Below are positions 48,164 through 61,502 of a stretch of DNA of 64,000 bases, in pieces. The position numbers and the translations under genes are program-made. Location of the stretch: assembly GCF_028554725.1 (NCBI RefSeq), contig NC_071667.1, positions 29,841,501 through 29,905,500 on the forward strand, written 5' to 3'. The DNA is from Zeugodacus cucurbitae. Lineage: Eukaryota > Arthropoda > Insecta > Diptera > Tephritidae. Under the pieces are notes generated by a model. The model was given only the letters and a program-made list of their open reading frames with translations, did no database searches and was not told the origin of the DNA. How positions within the stretch are numbered: the first letter of the stretch is position 1; each line of letters opens with the position of its first letter.

Positions 48164-49499
48164 TATCATGTAAAACAATATTATCGTATTGTTAATTTTC
48201 AAAAAAAAGTGTTAATAACTTATAATAATAATATAATGCTGATTACTTAACAACGACTGTTTGCCTTAAGCTCTTCAATGATACGAAAAATACTGGCGAA
48301 CAATAAAGCCTCTTTTTGATGCCATACGACGAAATTGCACTAAATATAGAAATATATTTAATTTAGTCTTCCAAATGCCCTACACAATGGTTCTAACTGC
48401 GACAAAATGCTAAATTCTTAGAGATTCGGAGTGACACTATCCTTGAATGATTCTTTCATTTATTGTTCTTTTATAGTCTCTCGCTGATTTAGATCGATTT
48501 ACCATACGCTGTTAATTTGGTTGTAGTTATTGGTAATGTAATGCTGGAACAGCAAAAACTGAAATGTACAACCGCTGATAGTTAATCGAATAGCTGGATG
48601 TGCGAAAGCTCAAAACTGGTTTCTCAATTATAATCGTAATGTATTAAATTAATTTGGCTGTGCGAAAAGTCTTTTAGACGCAATTGAAATATGATCAATT
48701 AAATTCTCCACACATTCGTTATAGGTGAGGATTGTCTTTACCTTTTCCAAGATTTTTTATGGACCCTGCCGACTTAGCGTGAATTTTTGAGTTTCAAAAA
48801 CAGAGAAATATTAGCCAGAACTGATAAATAAAATGGATAAGCTCTAGTTTGTGTTTCTAAAGCTAATTTGGCAAAATTTCCCAATTTTATGTGATCCTCG
48901 TTAAAAAAGACGAATACCTTATGCCACTCAAATAATTGTGGAATAAAAAATGTATCACATCAATCTAAAGAAAATAAATTTCGGCTTCTAAATGGGGTAG
49001 ACTGCATGGAAGTGGCTTTCAAAAAATATGTTCAATCAATTAACAGAAGTTTTCATAAAATACAAAATAATAGAATGCACATACAGCTCATTCCAAATAT
49101 CATTCTAAATCGCATAAAATCGCACATGAAGATATATTTATATATATGTTTATTCATAGAATCTTAGTTTCTCTTTTAATGAAATATTTACGTAGCATGA
49201 ACTATTTTGCAGTCATAAAGAAGTCACACATTCCAAAACTATCAATAATTTCATGCATATATATGTATGAATGTACAAAAAGATATAGTTACATATAGAC
49301 AATTGTTGTCCGAAATCTGTTTTTATAACCGTTTGCAATATTCATAAACAAAACTTGATATTTGCAAAACGAATTGCCACAAATCTGTTAGATTGTTGAG
49401 CATTTATTGGTTTAATCACTTAACTTAATTTAGCAAATTAAGAGCGTTGACAATTGTGCGGCCCGTACTATCAGCATGCGATTAATTTAATTCCATTGA
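48164..49499. other. AT-rich DNA, nothing assigned
   Basis: No gene or classified repeat. Confidence 0.35.
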
Positions 49500-49860
49500 G
49501 GCGACAAAGTCGTTGGAAGCACTGAGAGATGGCCAGCACAATATTGATTGGTCCGAAATTTAAAATGTCAATTGACGGCAATTTTCACTGCCACACACAC
49601 GTCGCACGGCGCGTTCAACCGCGAAAAGGCCACACACACACACCCGCAAATGACGCATTTTCTGCGGCGAATACCACGGCGAGGTGCTACGAGGGCGGAT
49701 GCGAAACTTTGTATATCAAAGTGTTAATTGCAGCAACACGATCGGCGTGTTGGTTGCTTTTGCTCGCGGCCGTGGGGCGGTTCGACTCGTAGTTGTGGGT
49801 GCTGCTTGCTATCTGATATTTGCGTAGCGTGTGAATGCAATCAAGTCGATTCGATGAAAA
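49500..49860. promoter_or_regulatory. GC-richer island upstream of Lgr1
   Basis: CpG-containing and repeat-free, about 7.4 kb upstream of the receptor ATG. Could hold the receptor's promoter and a noncoding exon, or belong to another gene. No core promoter motif identified. Confidence 0.3.
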
Positions 49861-50355
49861 ATTGCTTTCGTTCTGAAACTACAACAAAGAAATAGTTATA
49901 TGAGTTTATTTTTGAGTGTCTTACGTCTCGGAAACGTATTCTCAAAGTCAATAAATAATCTCTATGGAAAGTTAGCGATACAGGTACTAATTACCTAATT
50001 TAATAGTTGAAAATTGCGGTTAGCAGGTATTTGCATTAAAGAGTGCCTTATTCTATTTTTAGAAGATTATCAGTGTTAATAAAAATTTGTTATGAGCAAG
50101 ATTATGTTCCGATTAAAATGTTTCATTATTTTGTTTTTTATCAATTCGGCTCTAAGTATAATTTAAAACTTTCTATAGAAACGAAATTTTTACCTTTTTT
50201 GAAAATGGCTTTTAACCCCGCTCACTACTTCCCCCTCACATCACAGACCAATATTTTTTTCTGTCAAAACGCTTAAGCAGTCCCAGCCAGACTCAATTCC
50301 AACATTCCAAATCACATTTTTCTTCATTACTCGTGAAATTGAAATCTTAAAAGAA

Positions 50356-50814
50356 AACAAGTAAGGAAGGGCTAAGTTCGGGTGCGACCGAACAATTTAT
50401 ACTCTCCCAAATTATTGATGTAATTTTATTAAGATAACACACAATTTGACCCATATAATCGGCATAAAGTCCAATAGAATAACGAAAATCATCATACAAG
50501 GTTTATGAGGGCTGAGGTAATTCCTGAACCAATTTCACTCATTTTCACTACCAACATACATTATATCCATGATTATAAGCTCACTTAATTTGGCTCAGAT
50601 ATTTCACATATTATGCGATATATGCGGAGTAAAGCCCACCGAAATTTTCAAAAACCTATAATTAGGTATATGCGAGCTAGGGGAAGTTACAACCCCTTTT
50701 AATAATTTTTGGAACAAAGACATACTTTCAGAAGAAAAAAGTCGTCTGAATTGAATTGAAATATCTGAGAGATTTACCGATATTTTCGGTGACCAACTTT
50801 GTTGCGAGAGTATA
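50356..50814 (-). mobile_element. Helentron-like element (HINE), copy 6, internally deleted
   Basis: It keeps both ends: AACAAGTAAGG with hairpin GTTCGGGTGCGACCGAAC, and TTGCGAGAGTATA. The middle, including the microsatellite, is missing. Confidence 0.7.
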
Positions 50815-51325
50815 CAAAACGTTTCACATAACTTAAAAAAATTAAAATTTTTGATATCATCAAAACCTCTTTGGGCATAAAAATAGACTCAAAGCGAAAA
50901 CAGATGCTTAAACGCAGAAATATGATTATTATTATGTTTGCCCATATTTTTCTTAGTTCAAAATATTTATCCAAAACCAGGCCAGAAAATCACCTATACA
51001 CCATACAAAGACCTATACACTGATTGAGATCAGATTTTCTCATTAAACCTTTAACCCTGTCATTTTTAAATATGCGAAAAATGAATACAGAGAAACGTTG
51101 CAACTCCCACAGTCTTATGTTGAAGTTTGAATGTTGCAAAGTTACATTTTACATAACGGTTCAAATGAATTAAATTTAATATGTATAAAGATAAACATTA
51201 ATCCCATTAGAAATTAATGAAATACACAAAAAAGAAGAAAGTCGATTATTGATGACGCTCACTGCAAACTCTAGAAGATACATGCATAGATAACAAATGT
51301 AATTATTCACTGGTTTGATTTTATA

Positions 51326-52258
51326 TAACGGGTGATTTTTTTGAGGTTAGGATTTTCATGCATTAGTATTTGACAGATCACGTGGGATTTCAGACATGGT
51401 GTCAAAGAGAAAGATGCTCAGTATGCTTTGACATTTCATCATGAATAGACTTACTAACGAGCAACGCTTGCAAATCATTGAATTTTATTACCAAAATCAG
51501 TGTTCGGTTCGAAATTTTTTATCGACAAATTTTGTTCAGCGATGAGGCTCATTTCTGGTTGAATGGCTACGTAAATAAGCAAAATTGCCGCATTTGGGGT
51601 GAAGAGCAACCAGAAGCCGTTCAAGAACTGCCCATGCATCCCGAAAAATGCACTGTTTGGTGTGGTTTGTACGCTGGTGGAATCATTGGACCGTATTTTT
51701 TCAAAGATGCTGTTGGACGCAACGTTACGGTGAATGGCGATCGCTATCGTTCGATGCTAACAAACTTTTTGTTGCCAAAAATGGAAGAACTGAACTTGGT
51801 TGACATGTGGTTTCAACAAGATGGCGCTACATGCCACACAGCTCGCGATTCTATGGCCATTTTGAGGGAAAACTTCGGAGAACAATTCATCTCAAGAAAT
51901 GGACCCGTAAGTTGGCCACCAAGATCATGCGATTTAACGCCTTTAGACTATTTTTTGTGGGGCTACGTCAAGTCTAAAGTCTACAGAAATAAGCCAGCAA
52001 CTATTCCAGCTTTGGAAGACAACATTTCCGAAGAAATTCGGGCTATTCCGGCCGAAATGCTCGAAAAAGTTGCCCAAAATTGGACTTTCCGAATGGACCA
52101 CCTAAGACGCAGCCGCGGTCAACATTTAAATGAAATTATCTTCAAAAAGTAAATGTCATGAACCAATCTAACGTTTCAAATAAAGAACCGATGAGATTTT
52201 GCAAATTTTATGCGTTTTTTTTTTTAAAAAGTTATCAAGCTCTTAAAAAATCACCCTT
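51326..52258 (+). mobile_element. rosa-like DD41D mariner, copy 2 with internal deletion
   Basis: Ends match copy 1 (CGGGTGATTTTTTTGAGG left, inverted GGGTGATTTTTTAAGAGC right). The transposase start at 51441 matches for 25 codons, then about 375 bp are missing (codons 26-150) and the frame shifts. Confidence 0.82.
51441..52152 (+). pseudogene. Deleted rosa-like transposase
   Basis: ATG 51441 runs 25 matching codons then reaches a stop in the shifted frame. The catalytic part (from YRQILFSDE to the end) is open in another frame, 51478-52152, and is residue-for-residue identical to copy 1. Without the HTH region and in the wrong frame it cannot make a normal transposase. Confidence 0.82.
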
Positions 52259-52794
52259 TATAACAGCGTTCCACCTTTTAATTGTTTTCTTCTATTTCCT
52301 GAACTTCAACCTAAAGCGTATTGATCCGTCTGAAAGGTGTGAAAATATACGATTATCTATGTATGTAACAATTCCCGATAAAATTTATCGACCCACGGTA
52401 CGCGTGCACTATTCTGCATGCAACAAAAAGCTTTAAGCTGCAAACTATTTTTAACTTTACTTGAATTACAATACTAACTACAGTTACTGGGTATACTCGT
52501 CCGCATGCCGCATGCGTTACATTCGTGGATTGCATGTAGTTGAAGCTTGGTAATTCCACTGAAATTTACATAAAATAATGTCGAGAAGCCTTTCAATTAC
52601 GGCATGATTTAAGCGGTAGTTAAGCGACTAAATCAGAGCGTTTGCAAAATATATAAACACGGGAATCTGTATAAAAGAATAGTGGAAAGAGCTATGTATA
52701 TTATAGTATATCGTTTACATTAGAAAAAGTAACGAGAAAGTTGTTGCCGCGCTTGCAACACTTTTTAGGTAGAACCATGATATCTCATAAACTA

Positions 52795-53100
52795 TTCCTT
52801 GAACTCAGTCTGACTCGATAATATTAATAAACACGCTATGTTTAAGCATTTCCTAATGCAATGCCCAGCATTTGCCCGACTGAGATTGAAACATCTTTTT
52901 CGCGAACTTAGCGAATTGGCTAGAATTGACATTAGCCGACTCAAGAAATTTGTAATATTATAGATTCCAAGCGCTTTGCCGAATCGTGGGGGTCTTTCTG
53001 ATCCATTAGGAGTTTATTATAGGTATCACACAGGACAGTGTTTATAACTGTTCAAGTCAGATCTTCTGTAAATGCAGAGATCTGCCTTTTAACCTAACCT
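52795..53100 (+). pseudogene. LINE 3'-end relic
   Basis: The frame reads FLMQCPAFARLRLKHLFREL, like the C-terminal HCPAF...RLKHL zone of fly jockey/R1-type LINEs. The tail ends CTTTTAACCTAACCT, a common end of such elements. Confidence 0.5.
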
Positions 53101-53144
53101 ATGGCACATGATCAACTAACCCGCTAAACTACCTCCCCTCTTAA

Positions 53145-53445
53145 ATGCCTTGCGAAGAACTCGGACAGCCACTTTTCACAAGCCTATTTTTGAGTTCAAC
53201 TTTACACCACCAAGGGCGTTCGCCATGGACAGGAACAGGTGGTAATCACTTGGCGCTATGTCCGCACTATATGGTGGATGCAATAAAACTTCCCATCCGA
53301 GCTCCCGTGGCTTCTGACGAGTCATCAACGAAGTGTATGGTCAGGCGTGGTTCCTGGTAGAACACTACACCCTTTCTGTTGTCCAATTCTGGACGCTTCT
53401 GATCGACCGCCTGCTTCAAGCGGCCCAGTTATTCTCAGTAGATGG
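53145..53445 (-). mobile_element. DD34D mariner copy E, fragment
   Basis: Only the C-terminal third of the transposase region survives (CACCACCAAGGGCGTTCG, CGCCTGCTTCAAGCGG blocks shared with copies B-D). Confidence 0.65.
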
Positions 53446-54849
53446 TATATGTAATGTGTGCTGTATGTAATATGTTCACAACTTCAGCTTGATTCACATA
53501 ATCAAAATACTAACTTCGGTTAAATCTATTTCATCAGACATTTCCACGGATGCTTTCAAAATCTAGCTACTAATTCTACAAACCTAAGAGCGTTGTTCAG
53601 TTCGGTCCGAAAACGATCATTCCTTACCTCATTATTTATGTATTCATGCTTTTTAATTTATGCGGACAGGAGCGTTTACATGGGAATACAAGTATGTGCA
53701 TAAATATTACTCGTGAAAGTAATAAAATGGACGAGTAAATAAACTGAATAAAAATTATATATTTTTTAATTTATTGACTTCAACATAAGTCTAGTCTAAT
53801 ATGAAATTACTGTTAAATTTCATATTTCGAAACACAGCAGCTATTCCACTTAAATGTGAAAATTCCACAGTAAAAATGTAATGGAATAAAGAAGGAATTT
53901 TGTACAGCCACTTGGCTATGAGGAATTATTGGTTTTAAAGATTCGCTGAAGTAAAAAATATGTAGTATGTTGAAGTGGATACTTAAAGCGCGTGTTGCAT
54001 AAATTAAAACAGTCCCATTCAAAAATAGCCGCATTCTGTGCACATTTTTCCCGCGGAGATCCACTCCACATATTGATATATTGTAAATATTTATTAAATA
54101 TTTTTAATACCCATAAATGTAACTATACGTACATATACAATAGTTCAGGAGGATCTGCAGACTCTGGAGACTGCAACTGGAAATTATCATTATCATCGTG
54201 ATATCTTTTTATTGGATTAATTAAAAATTATGGTAATAGATTCGCCAGAAGTTTTGCTTATAAGTTTTAATTCTGTGAAAGTGTATATCAGAAACAAGAG
54301 CAAATAAGCTAATTAAAAGTTCATAGCATTAACAACAGTTTTTGTAATGGTGGCAAGGGCATAGAAGTAAATATATAAATATGTTTGCATGCAAAGTGTT
54401 AAGTACACAATTGATAAGAAAGCAACAAAGGGACAAATGAAAGCCAAACAAACATATTGACACACAAAGTTAAACAAATAATGCACATTTAATGAGTGTA
54501 AGAAGTGAATACTGAAAAATGTTGCACATAAACATATAAAGCGCTAATGGTGAGGATTACAAAACAAAAAGATGAATTAAATAGTCATCTCGACCTTTAG
54601 CAACAACAAGAACAGCGAATGATTCGGACGCCTTAAAAATTAAAACAGCTTGCATTGCATATTTGAACTGCTTTACAGCAGGTTAGTTAGATTGAAGGTT
54701 GAAGCTTCTCAAATTTCTCCCTTTCCTTTTTGACATTTGGGATTCCATGTATGTATGTAGATCTGGTTTTCTCAGTTCCTTTACTTCTGGTTTTTAATAA
54801 GTGTGTACAGTGTAAAGCATCCAAAATGCATTCAAGTTTCGTTTAGAAT
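53446..54849. other. AT-rich DNA, nothing assigned
   Basis: No gene or classified repeat. Confidence 0.35.
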
Positions 54850-55075
54850 CTCACCAGCTGATATCTCAAGGACAAAGATATATGGTAGCTAGGGGAATTA
54901 AGTAGCCGATTTTACCAATTTTTGCAACAGTGGTGCATTGTTAGAAGAAATCTAAATTTCTGTAATATATATGAGAGATTTACCGATATTTTTTTTTTAA
55001 TTTGAGGTCCTCACTTTCGGTGACAAGGGAAACAGTTATAGTCTGATTTCGACAATTTTTAAATGAGTGATACCC

Positions 55076-55735
55076 TACATGGATCCACGGAGGGTAGGGG
55101 GTGGGGTTTGTGTTTTGGTGTTACAACACCCCTAAAATCAGAGACAAATATATGTTTGTTAATATGGATTTGGAATGAGGTTATTGATCAAAAAAATCAC
55201 ATCAAATTATAAGCAATTACAATAAATTACAAGATTTTTGTTGTTATTCATATAATTTGAACTTTCTCTACATTTGTACAAGCAGTATCGCTGAAGCTCA
55301 GTGATTAATTGAGGATTACACGGGATCTCACATTCCATGTTATATTTTCCTTGGTTTTTGAAAGAATTCTTCTAGTATTTCATCAACTGACAGATCAATG
55401 TCCCTATGAATATTCATTGACGCTAGACCATTAAGCCTATCTTGACCTGTCATATTTCGTAAATAGGTTTTAATTCTCTTTAAACTTGAAAAACTTCTTT
55501 CCGGTGATGATATTGAAACAGACAATAACGCCAATATGCGTAAAATCTTGAAAACATTCCCAAAAGACGTTTTGTTCACTGCTTCTAAAGCTTCGAGAGC
55601 ATGGGAAAAAAAACGTGTCCTATAATAACTGAATTTTCGCGAGGGAACTGCTATATTAAAAATACGTTGAGTAATAAAACTTTTCGTAAAAACATCTCCC
55701 CCCCCCAAAAATTTTTCTGGATCCGCCACTGCCCT
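55076..55735 (-). mobile_element. hAT-like transposon, internally deleted
   Basis: The right end (inverted) reads CAGTGGCGGATCCAG; the left has GGATCCACGGAGGG. Flanks share CCCTACA, a probable 7-8 bp target duplication. Confidence 0.6.
55340..55735 (-). pseudogene. hAT transposase C-terminal (dimerisation) fragment
   Basis: The frame contains LALLSVSISSPERSFSSLKR, then LRNMTGQDRLNGLASMNIH and a C-terminus ending QKPRKI: the conserved hAT dimerisation region (ERSFSxLKxIK, RLNxLxxLxI). The N-terminal zinc finger and catalytic part are missing. Confidence 0.72.
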
Positions 55736-56344
55736 ACACCCAATGCAGTATTTGTACAATACATATAATGTCATTTTGATATGTGCATTGGTTCCTGATG
55801 AAAACCGATTTCGTCAATTTTTCATCCGTAATATTAAAGTGCTAAAAAATAGTATGTGCCGAATTTGATTAAAATTGAGCAAGTAGTTCCTGACATATTG
55901 TTTTTGATCCATTAGCGTACGACGCTCCGTTCAAATTCAATTTTTGATGTCAATCTGAGTGCAGCTCTAAGATATCTCAATTTTTACTCAAGTTATGGCT
56001 TGCACGGACAGACAGACATCCGGATTTCAACTCGTCTCGTCATCTTGATAATTTTCTCATTCACTTTACAATATGTTCGAAATAAGCCAAACTAACTCAG
56101 GTTACATACTAATAGCCAGATGGCATAATGTTAATCGAAATATTCTCACTTAATAGAATTGCGGCAAATTCTATTTACATAGATATATGCAATATAAACT
56201 CAATCAAAGGGACTATATGTAATATAAGTAAATAGTCAATCAGATTGACAAAAACTATTATACCATTATAATAGATATACCGCTTGTGCATATTGGGACT
56301 AGATCAAGATCTATACTAAAAAACCAGCATAAAAATACAAAATC

Positions 56345-57120
56345 ATTATGTATTGGACGTAAGGGCTGGGGTACTTCGTATCCAAAATTATCCGTTCACT
56401 TAATTTTGCTGAGATATCTTACATATTACCGATATATGTATACGATTTAAAGCCTTACGGATGTTTGAAAACTTCATATATATGAAAGGTGGGGAAGTAT
56501 TAACCCGATTTTATACATTTTCAGCACCAGAGATTAATACAATAAGGAAAATATGAGGTTCTCATTTTTGGTATCTGAGGTGATTTAGATGAGCTTTATC
56601 AAACCTCCAGTGTAGTATTTTTGCAAAGTTTAATACAAATGTCTTCATTGATGCTTAATTTATACAAGCTTATTTTGAAGTATAAGAATCAGATGGAATT
56701 TTAAATTGTATAATTGTATATACATATATTATATTTTGTACCAAATTTGACTGAAATTGGTCGATACTTCCACTTGATGTATATGATTTTTGACCCAAAT
56801 TGGCAAGTTCATCATCCAATTTTAATATTTAAAGTGCAGCTTTTCGTACCATCTTAACTGACTCAACTTTGCGTTTTTTGTTAGCATTTTTACTAGTTGT
56901 CAACATAACCTTTGCGTGGGATGTGGGCGTGATTTTTATTCGATTTCATTGACGTTCATACTATATAATTAGGAAGTAAATAAAAATGTCTCCAATAAGT
57001 TTGATTTATATAGCCTACTTAATTTGTTTCCTTACAGCATTTTGTGGACGTGGAGCAAAGGTCCGATTTCACCCATCTGCAATACTATAAATCCTTCGGA
57101 GCTGACAAAAACTTAGAGTT
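56345..57120 (-). mobile_element. Helentron-like element (HINE), copy 8, degenerate
   Basis: It shares the HINE body blocks (ATATCTTACATATT, GGGGAAGT, TGTGGACGTGG) but both ends are lost. Confidence 0.45.
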
Positions 57121-60100
57121 CCCCCCCATATCTTAAATGACAACAAGGTTCACATCGCAAATGGAAGAAGAAGCTTGAGAAAGCATCTACCAAATGTATT
57201 AGCACCAGTTGTTTAAGTAATGATCCGTTCCACGTGAACTTGACTCTTACTTATTAAATTTTAACACGATTAACATATAAGCCATTTATTATGGCAATAA
57301 ATCAATCCAAAAATTTTTTATTTTATATTGATATCTTCATATGTTAAATTTATAGTTATTTATATTCATTAATTCAGATCCAGATTTTCTACATTTTCCA
57401 GCAATACTTTCCCCATAAATTAAAATATTTTAAGAGAATGTTAATCAACTACACCCACTAAAAAGCTTTCGAGCTGAATTCAATGTTTATAATAATAATG
57501 AAAAAACTATTTTCGATTCATTTAGATCAATAATAAATATGCACATATGCTCTTATACGATACTATATACTATGATGGTACTATATATGCATTTTAATAT
57601 ATAGTGAAAAGCTCGACTGAGGGTGAGAATATCAATGATAAATCTAGTAAACATATATATGCATAAATGCTGCTTGCGTTTAACTATTAGAAAGTTGCCG
57701 TCTCCCACGGCGAGTATCAACAATCTAATAACAACTTTTAACTTCATTCGTAGAATGTGCTTACAAAGTGTCGATGATTGCAAAATGATGTGAAAAACAT
57801 GCCAGATCACTTCTCGTGGAATTCAAAGTTAGTAAGCGACCCTTGGGCAATATTTTAATACATAACCAAAATCAACGTCGGCATTAGTAGAGGTATAAAA
57901 ATAAACACAAACATCGCTCCAAATATAAAATAACTATTTTTCATAAATGGTCGAAACGGTTCAAATTTTATCCTAACATCCGCATAATAAATATATAGAC
58001 AATATTATTTTCTAAAAATAATATACAGATATATGGATTCAGCTTTTTTCAAATTCTCCCAATTCATATTTAAAGATGTCTAGCATTTTCCAAGTAGATC
58101 TTAAAGTAGACTCTAGAATTCTACAAACATTATTCTATTAGTTTAATTGTGAATCTTAATTTATTCCTGTCCAACCCGCTATAATAACTTTTTTTACTTC
58201 CATAATAAATTGTACAATTTGTTGAATAGTACAACTTCTGGAAGACTTGGAGTCACCCAAACGAATTACGTTAATCCGATACTTTCAACTCATAATTACA
58301 TGTGTTTGTGTATGAGGATATCTCAATTGTTCCTACATATGTACATATCTGCTTGAACTATTTACTATTATACTTTTACTTTGAGCCTATGAACCTAAGG
58401 TGAGAACTTATGCATCTATTGATACCCGTAGATTCACACACACGCAATTAATATAAATACATATGTATATACATACATATTTTCTTATGGTATTATACAT
58501 ATGTATACTCTATAGAGATTATGGAATATTAAGTTCATTCCAACAATAAACCGCTATGCACCAGATAAATGTCTGTATTGGTAATTTAGCGCGTTTCTTG
58601 CTCGATTCGTCTTCATTTTGACTCGCGGTAAGTCCATCTATAATCAAAAGCAGCAAAGGCTCATTTACCGCGCGTCGACAAAATGATTCACGAAATCATT
58701 TTCGACTGATAATATTGTATATATACTTTAAGCGCATTATGTCGAAAACCCCAAACATGCAATAATGTTTTCCTATTATTTTAATAACATGCATTTACAT
58801 GATTAATTAAAACAAAAATTCCACGCAACTGAATCGCCTTAAAATTGATAATTCAGATAGAAGGTAAATGAACAAGGGAGACACAATAGTAAGATTCTGA
58901 GTACCCAAGCAAGAAAAAACCATTTTTAACGTTTTAAACCGCTGGAAAACACTACAGTCTAAGAAATAGTAGAAATAGAGGGCTTAAACAGGAGAACCTG
59001 TACCGCAGTTTTCACCGTTTTTTGGGATTCACAAGGTCTGATGTACATCGATCGGTGAACTAGGCTACTAAATTTCAAACAAATCACTCGCCAACACTAG
59101 AGGTTACTTTGCAAACCTCCATAAAACGTGTTTTCACACGAGATAAGAAGTTGGATCAAGTGTATCGAGCTATGAAAATACTATGTTCAGAAAGGGAAGG
59201 TGATTTTTACAACGATTTGGTACATGGCGAGAGCCATGAATTCATAAGACTTCAAATTCAAGTATGACAAATTGTCATAGCTGCTTAATATAAATTAGAA
59301 ACCGATCAGAATAAGATTAAAATTCGGTAATATTTGCGTTTGTGCACTAATTCCGTTTGTTGTCAATCACGCATACAAAATCTCAACTGACGACGAGGAA
59401 GATTTGAATTAATAATAGCAAACAATTATTTGTCTCATTAAGCGCTTGATAAAGCTAATTGCTTTGAATTGTAAAATGTATGTTATCAAATGGCTATGAT
59501 TTGTTTACTATCTGTCAATTTTTAGTGATTGTTGCCAGTCTCCTTCAACACTACCGTGATACAGCTATACATCATCTACAGTATAAGACTCAGAGTTACC
59601 AACTACACATAAAGTATGACCTATAAAATTCGCGTACGATACTCTTATGTTTTTTAAGACTTAACTACAATATAAAACGAAATTAAAATTATTAAAAATC
59701 TTTAAAATCTATTTTAGAGCGGCGTATCATTTTGTAAATGTGTCAGTCTCAAAAATTACTCTTATTAACAACAACTCATTATTAATTGAAACTAACCGAA
59801 AAAACCGCTTGCAACGAAATGGCAACACTGTCGTGTCGATGAAAGATTTCAAGCTGACCCTTATGTTATGTATTGTCTGATTATAGCTGATAAGCGCTTC
59901 GTTTCAATGCATCACAATGCGTGGTAAATTTCAATTTGTTTCTCTCATTAATCTCCGGTGTATTTATATTTTAAATCTTTATTGTATTTAAAGCAACTTA
60001 ATGAAAGCAGAGTTAAATATCAATAAATCGAATATTTACTTATGCACCGGTTCATAACGAAATATCTCTATCTCTATGGCTCTAAATGACTTTCTTAAAA

Positions 60101-60230
60101 AAAAAATAAGTTTTTGCACGTAGGCCACAATCCAAAAAAACCCTTTCGCATCAACTTGAACTAAAGTATGGAACGACTTGGCGCATTTTACGTTGAGATC
60201 TTAAATTTTGTTTCAGGCACCTCGAAAAAA
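57121..60230. other. AT-rich DNA
   Basis: No gene. Near 59020 a plus-strand frame reads WDSQGLMYIDR, like the mariner WDxxGxxxxD block; probably a tiny mariner relic. Confidence 0.35.
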
Positions 60231-60240
60231 AGTTGTTGTG

Positions 60241-60553
60241 CGGTGACCAGCCTACAGCATCACTGGATCATCCGAAACCAAAACATCAAAATGCTTTCTT
60301 TAGTTTATTAGTTTATCTTCCAATTGACGTCGAGTTTGTTTTAATTTTTCAATTTTTCAATTTTTGGTACCATTTTCAAGCCAAAATGACCATTTTAGAC
60401 GAAAAAATCGACCTATTTGTTATTGTAAAATTGTTAGTAATTAAAATTTTTGGAAAAACTCGACGTCATTCGAGAGCTATATATATATGTAGAATATTTG
60501 TTCAAAATTTCAAAACGATCGATGTAGTAGTTTTTTCTGTAGGCTGGTCACCG
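60241..60553. repeat. Foldback repeat with perfect 17-bp arms
   Basis: CGGTGACCAGCCTACAG at 60241-60257 is exactly inverted at 60537-60553. The interior is AT-rich with no coding domain (the 146-codon frame across it is repeat sequence). Confidence 0.65.
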
Positions 60554-60978
60554 ACTTTAAAAATGACATATTTGGGAAAATCGATTCAAAGTTTTGTACA
60601 CTCAGCGCAGATAGCTGGAGGTACCGTTATTCAACCTTCTGTAACTTCGTTAGTTTTTTTCCGAATAACCTAAAACTTTAACACAATATTCTTGAAATGT
60701 TGATGGTTCAAAAAAAAAAATAAAAAAAAAAAATGAAAAACAAAAGTTGTCAAACCTAAACCTTATGAAGATTGTCATTGGATTACTGGTCCGTGGCTTG
60801 CGTGGGAATTTTAATTTCCAACTGGCCAACCGCAGCTGACTTCTCACTTCAAGGCGTAGGCGCCTGATTGGAAGCACCTCCACAAAAGAGTACTTTCACA
60901 TTATGCACAAGTAAAGACCGAGTTGTGTATTAGTAATTGCATGGTTATTTGCCAAATTTTACGGAGCACTGTTTTTAA

Positions 60979-61200
60979 GGGGTGATTCATTTCGAGGTTC
61001 CCTACCTTAAAAAACTTACAATTTAATAGGCAATGTTTCTTATTACTCGATAGAACATTATTTGGCATTTATTTCGATTGGTAACTGACGAGCCAAGTCG
61101 TTCCATATGTCAGTCGAAGTTGTTGCGAACGGCTATACGGCCTTCGTGTATACTCTCAGCTACGGCTGCTATATTTTCTTCACTGTGGTCGAATATTACA
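60979..61200 (-). mobile_element. DD41D mariner-related deletion derivative
   Basis: The left end GGGGTGATTCATTTCGAGG matches the 17896 family. Blocks from its N-terminal coding region (CAGTCGAAGTTGTTGCGAACG, GCTACGGCTGCTATATTTTC) are joined directly to the left end. Confidence 0.55.
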
Positions 61201-61502
61201 ATATTTTGTTTATTGGAGAGTTTTGCTGCGGAGTACGTAATAGTATTGAGTTTACAACGGTATATCTTGAAAATAATTCTAGTAACATCGAAATAGTCTA
61301 CATAAAACTATATTGATACCGATTGGTAACCCCACATTCGACTTACATGTGTATATGGCGCTTTCTCTGAAGTTTTCCGATATCGTACGATCTAAATTAC
61401 AACTTCTTGATAATAGAGGGAGTAGTGCTTTCAAGCTTGAAAATATTCCCCGAATATTTTTGAATGAATGCCATGAAAATTCCTTGGAAAGAAATTAAAT
61501 TA

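Larger units (their letters stand above)
54850..56055 (-). mobile_element. Helentron-like element (HINE), copy 7, split by a hAT insertion
   Basis: Decayed HINE body with the ACGGACAGACAGACATCCGG block near 56000. It is interrupted at about 55076-55735 by a hAT-like element. Confidence 0.55.

Noticed and set aside
60233..60673. 146-codon plus-strand frame
   Set aside because: It spans the foldback repeat and its arms; repeat sequence rather than a gene.
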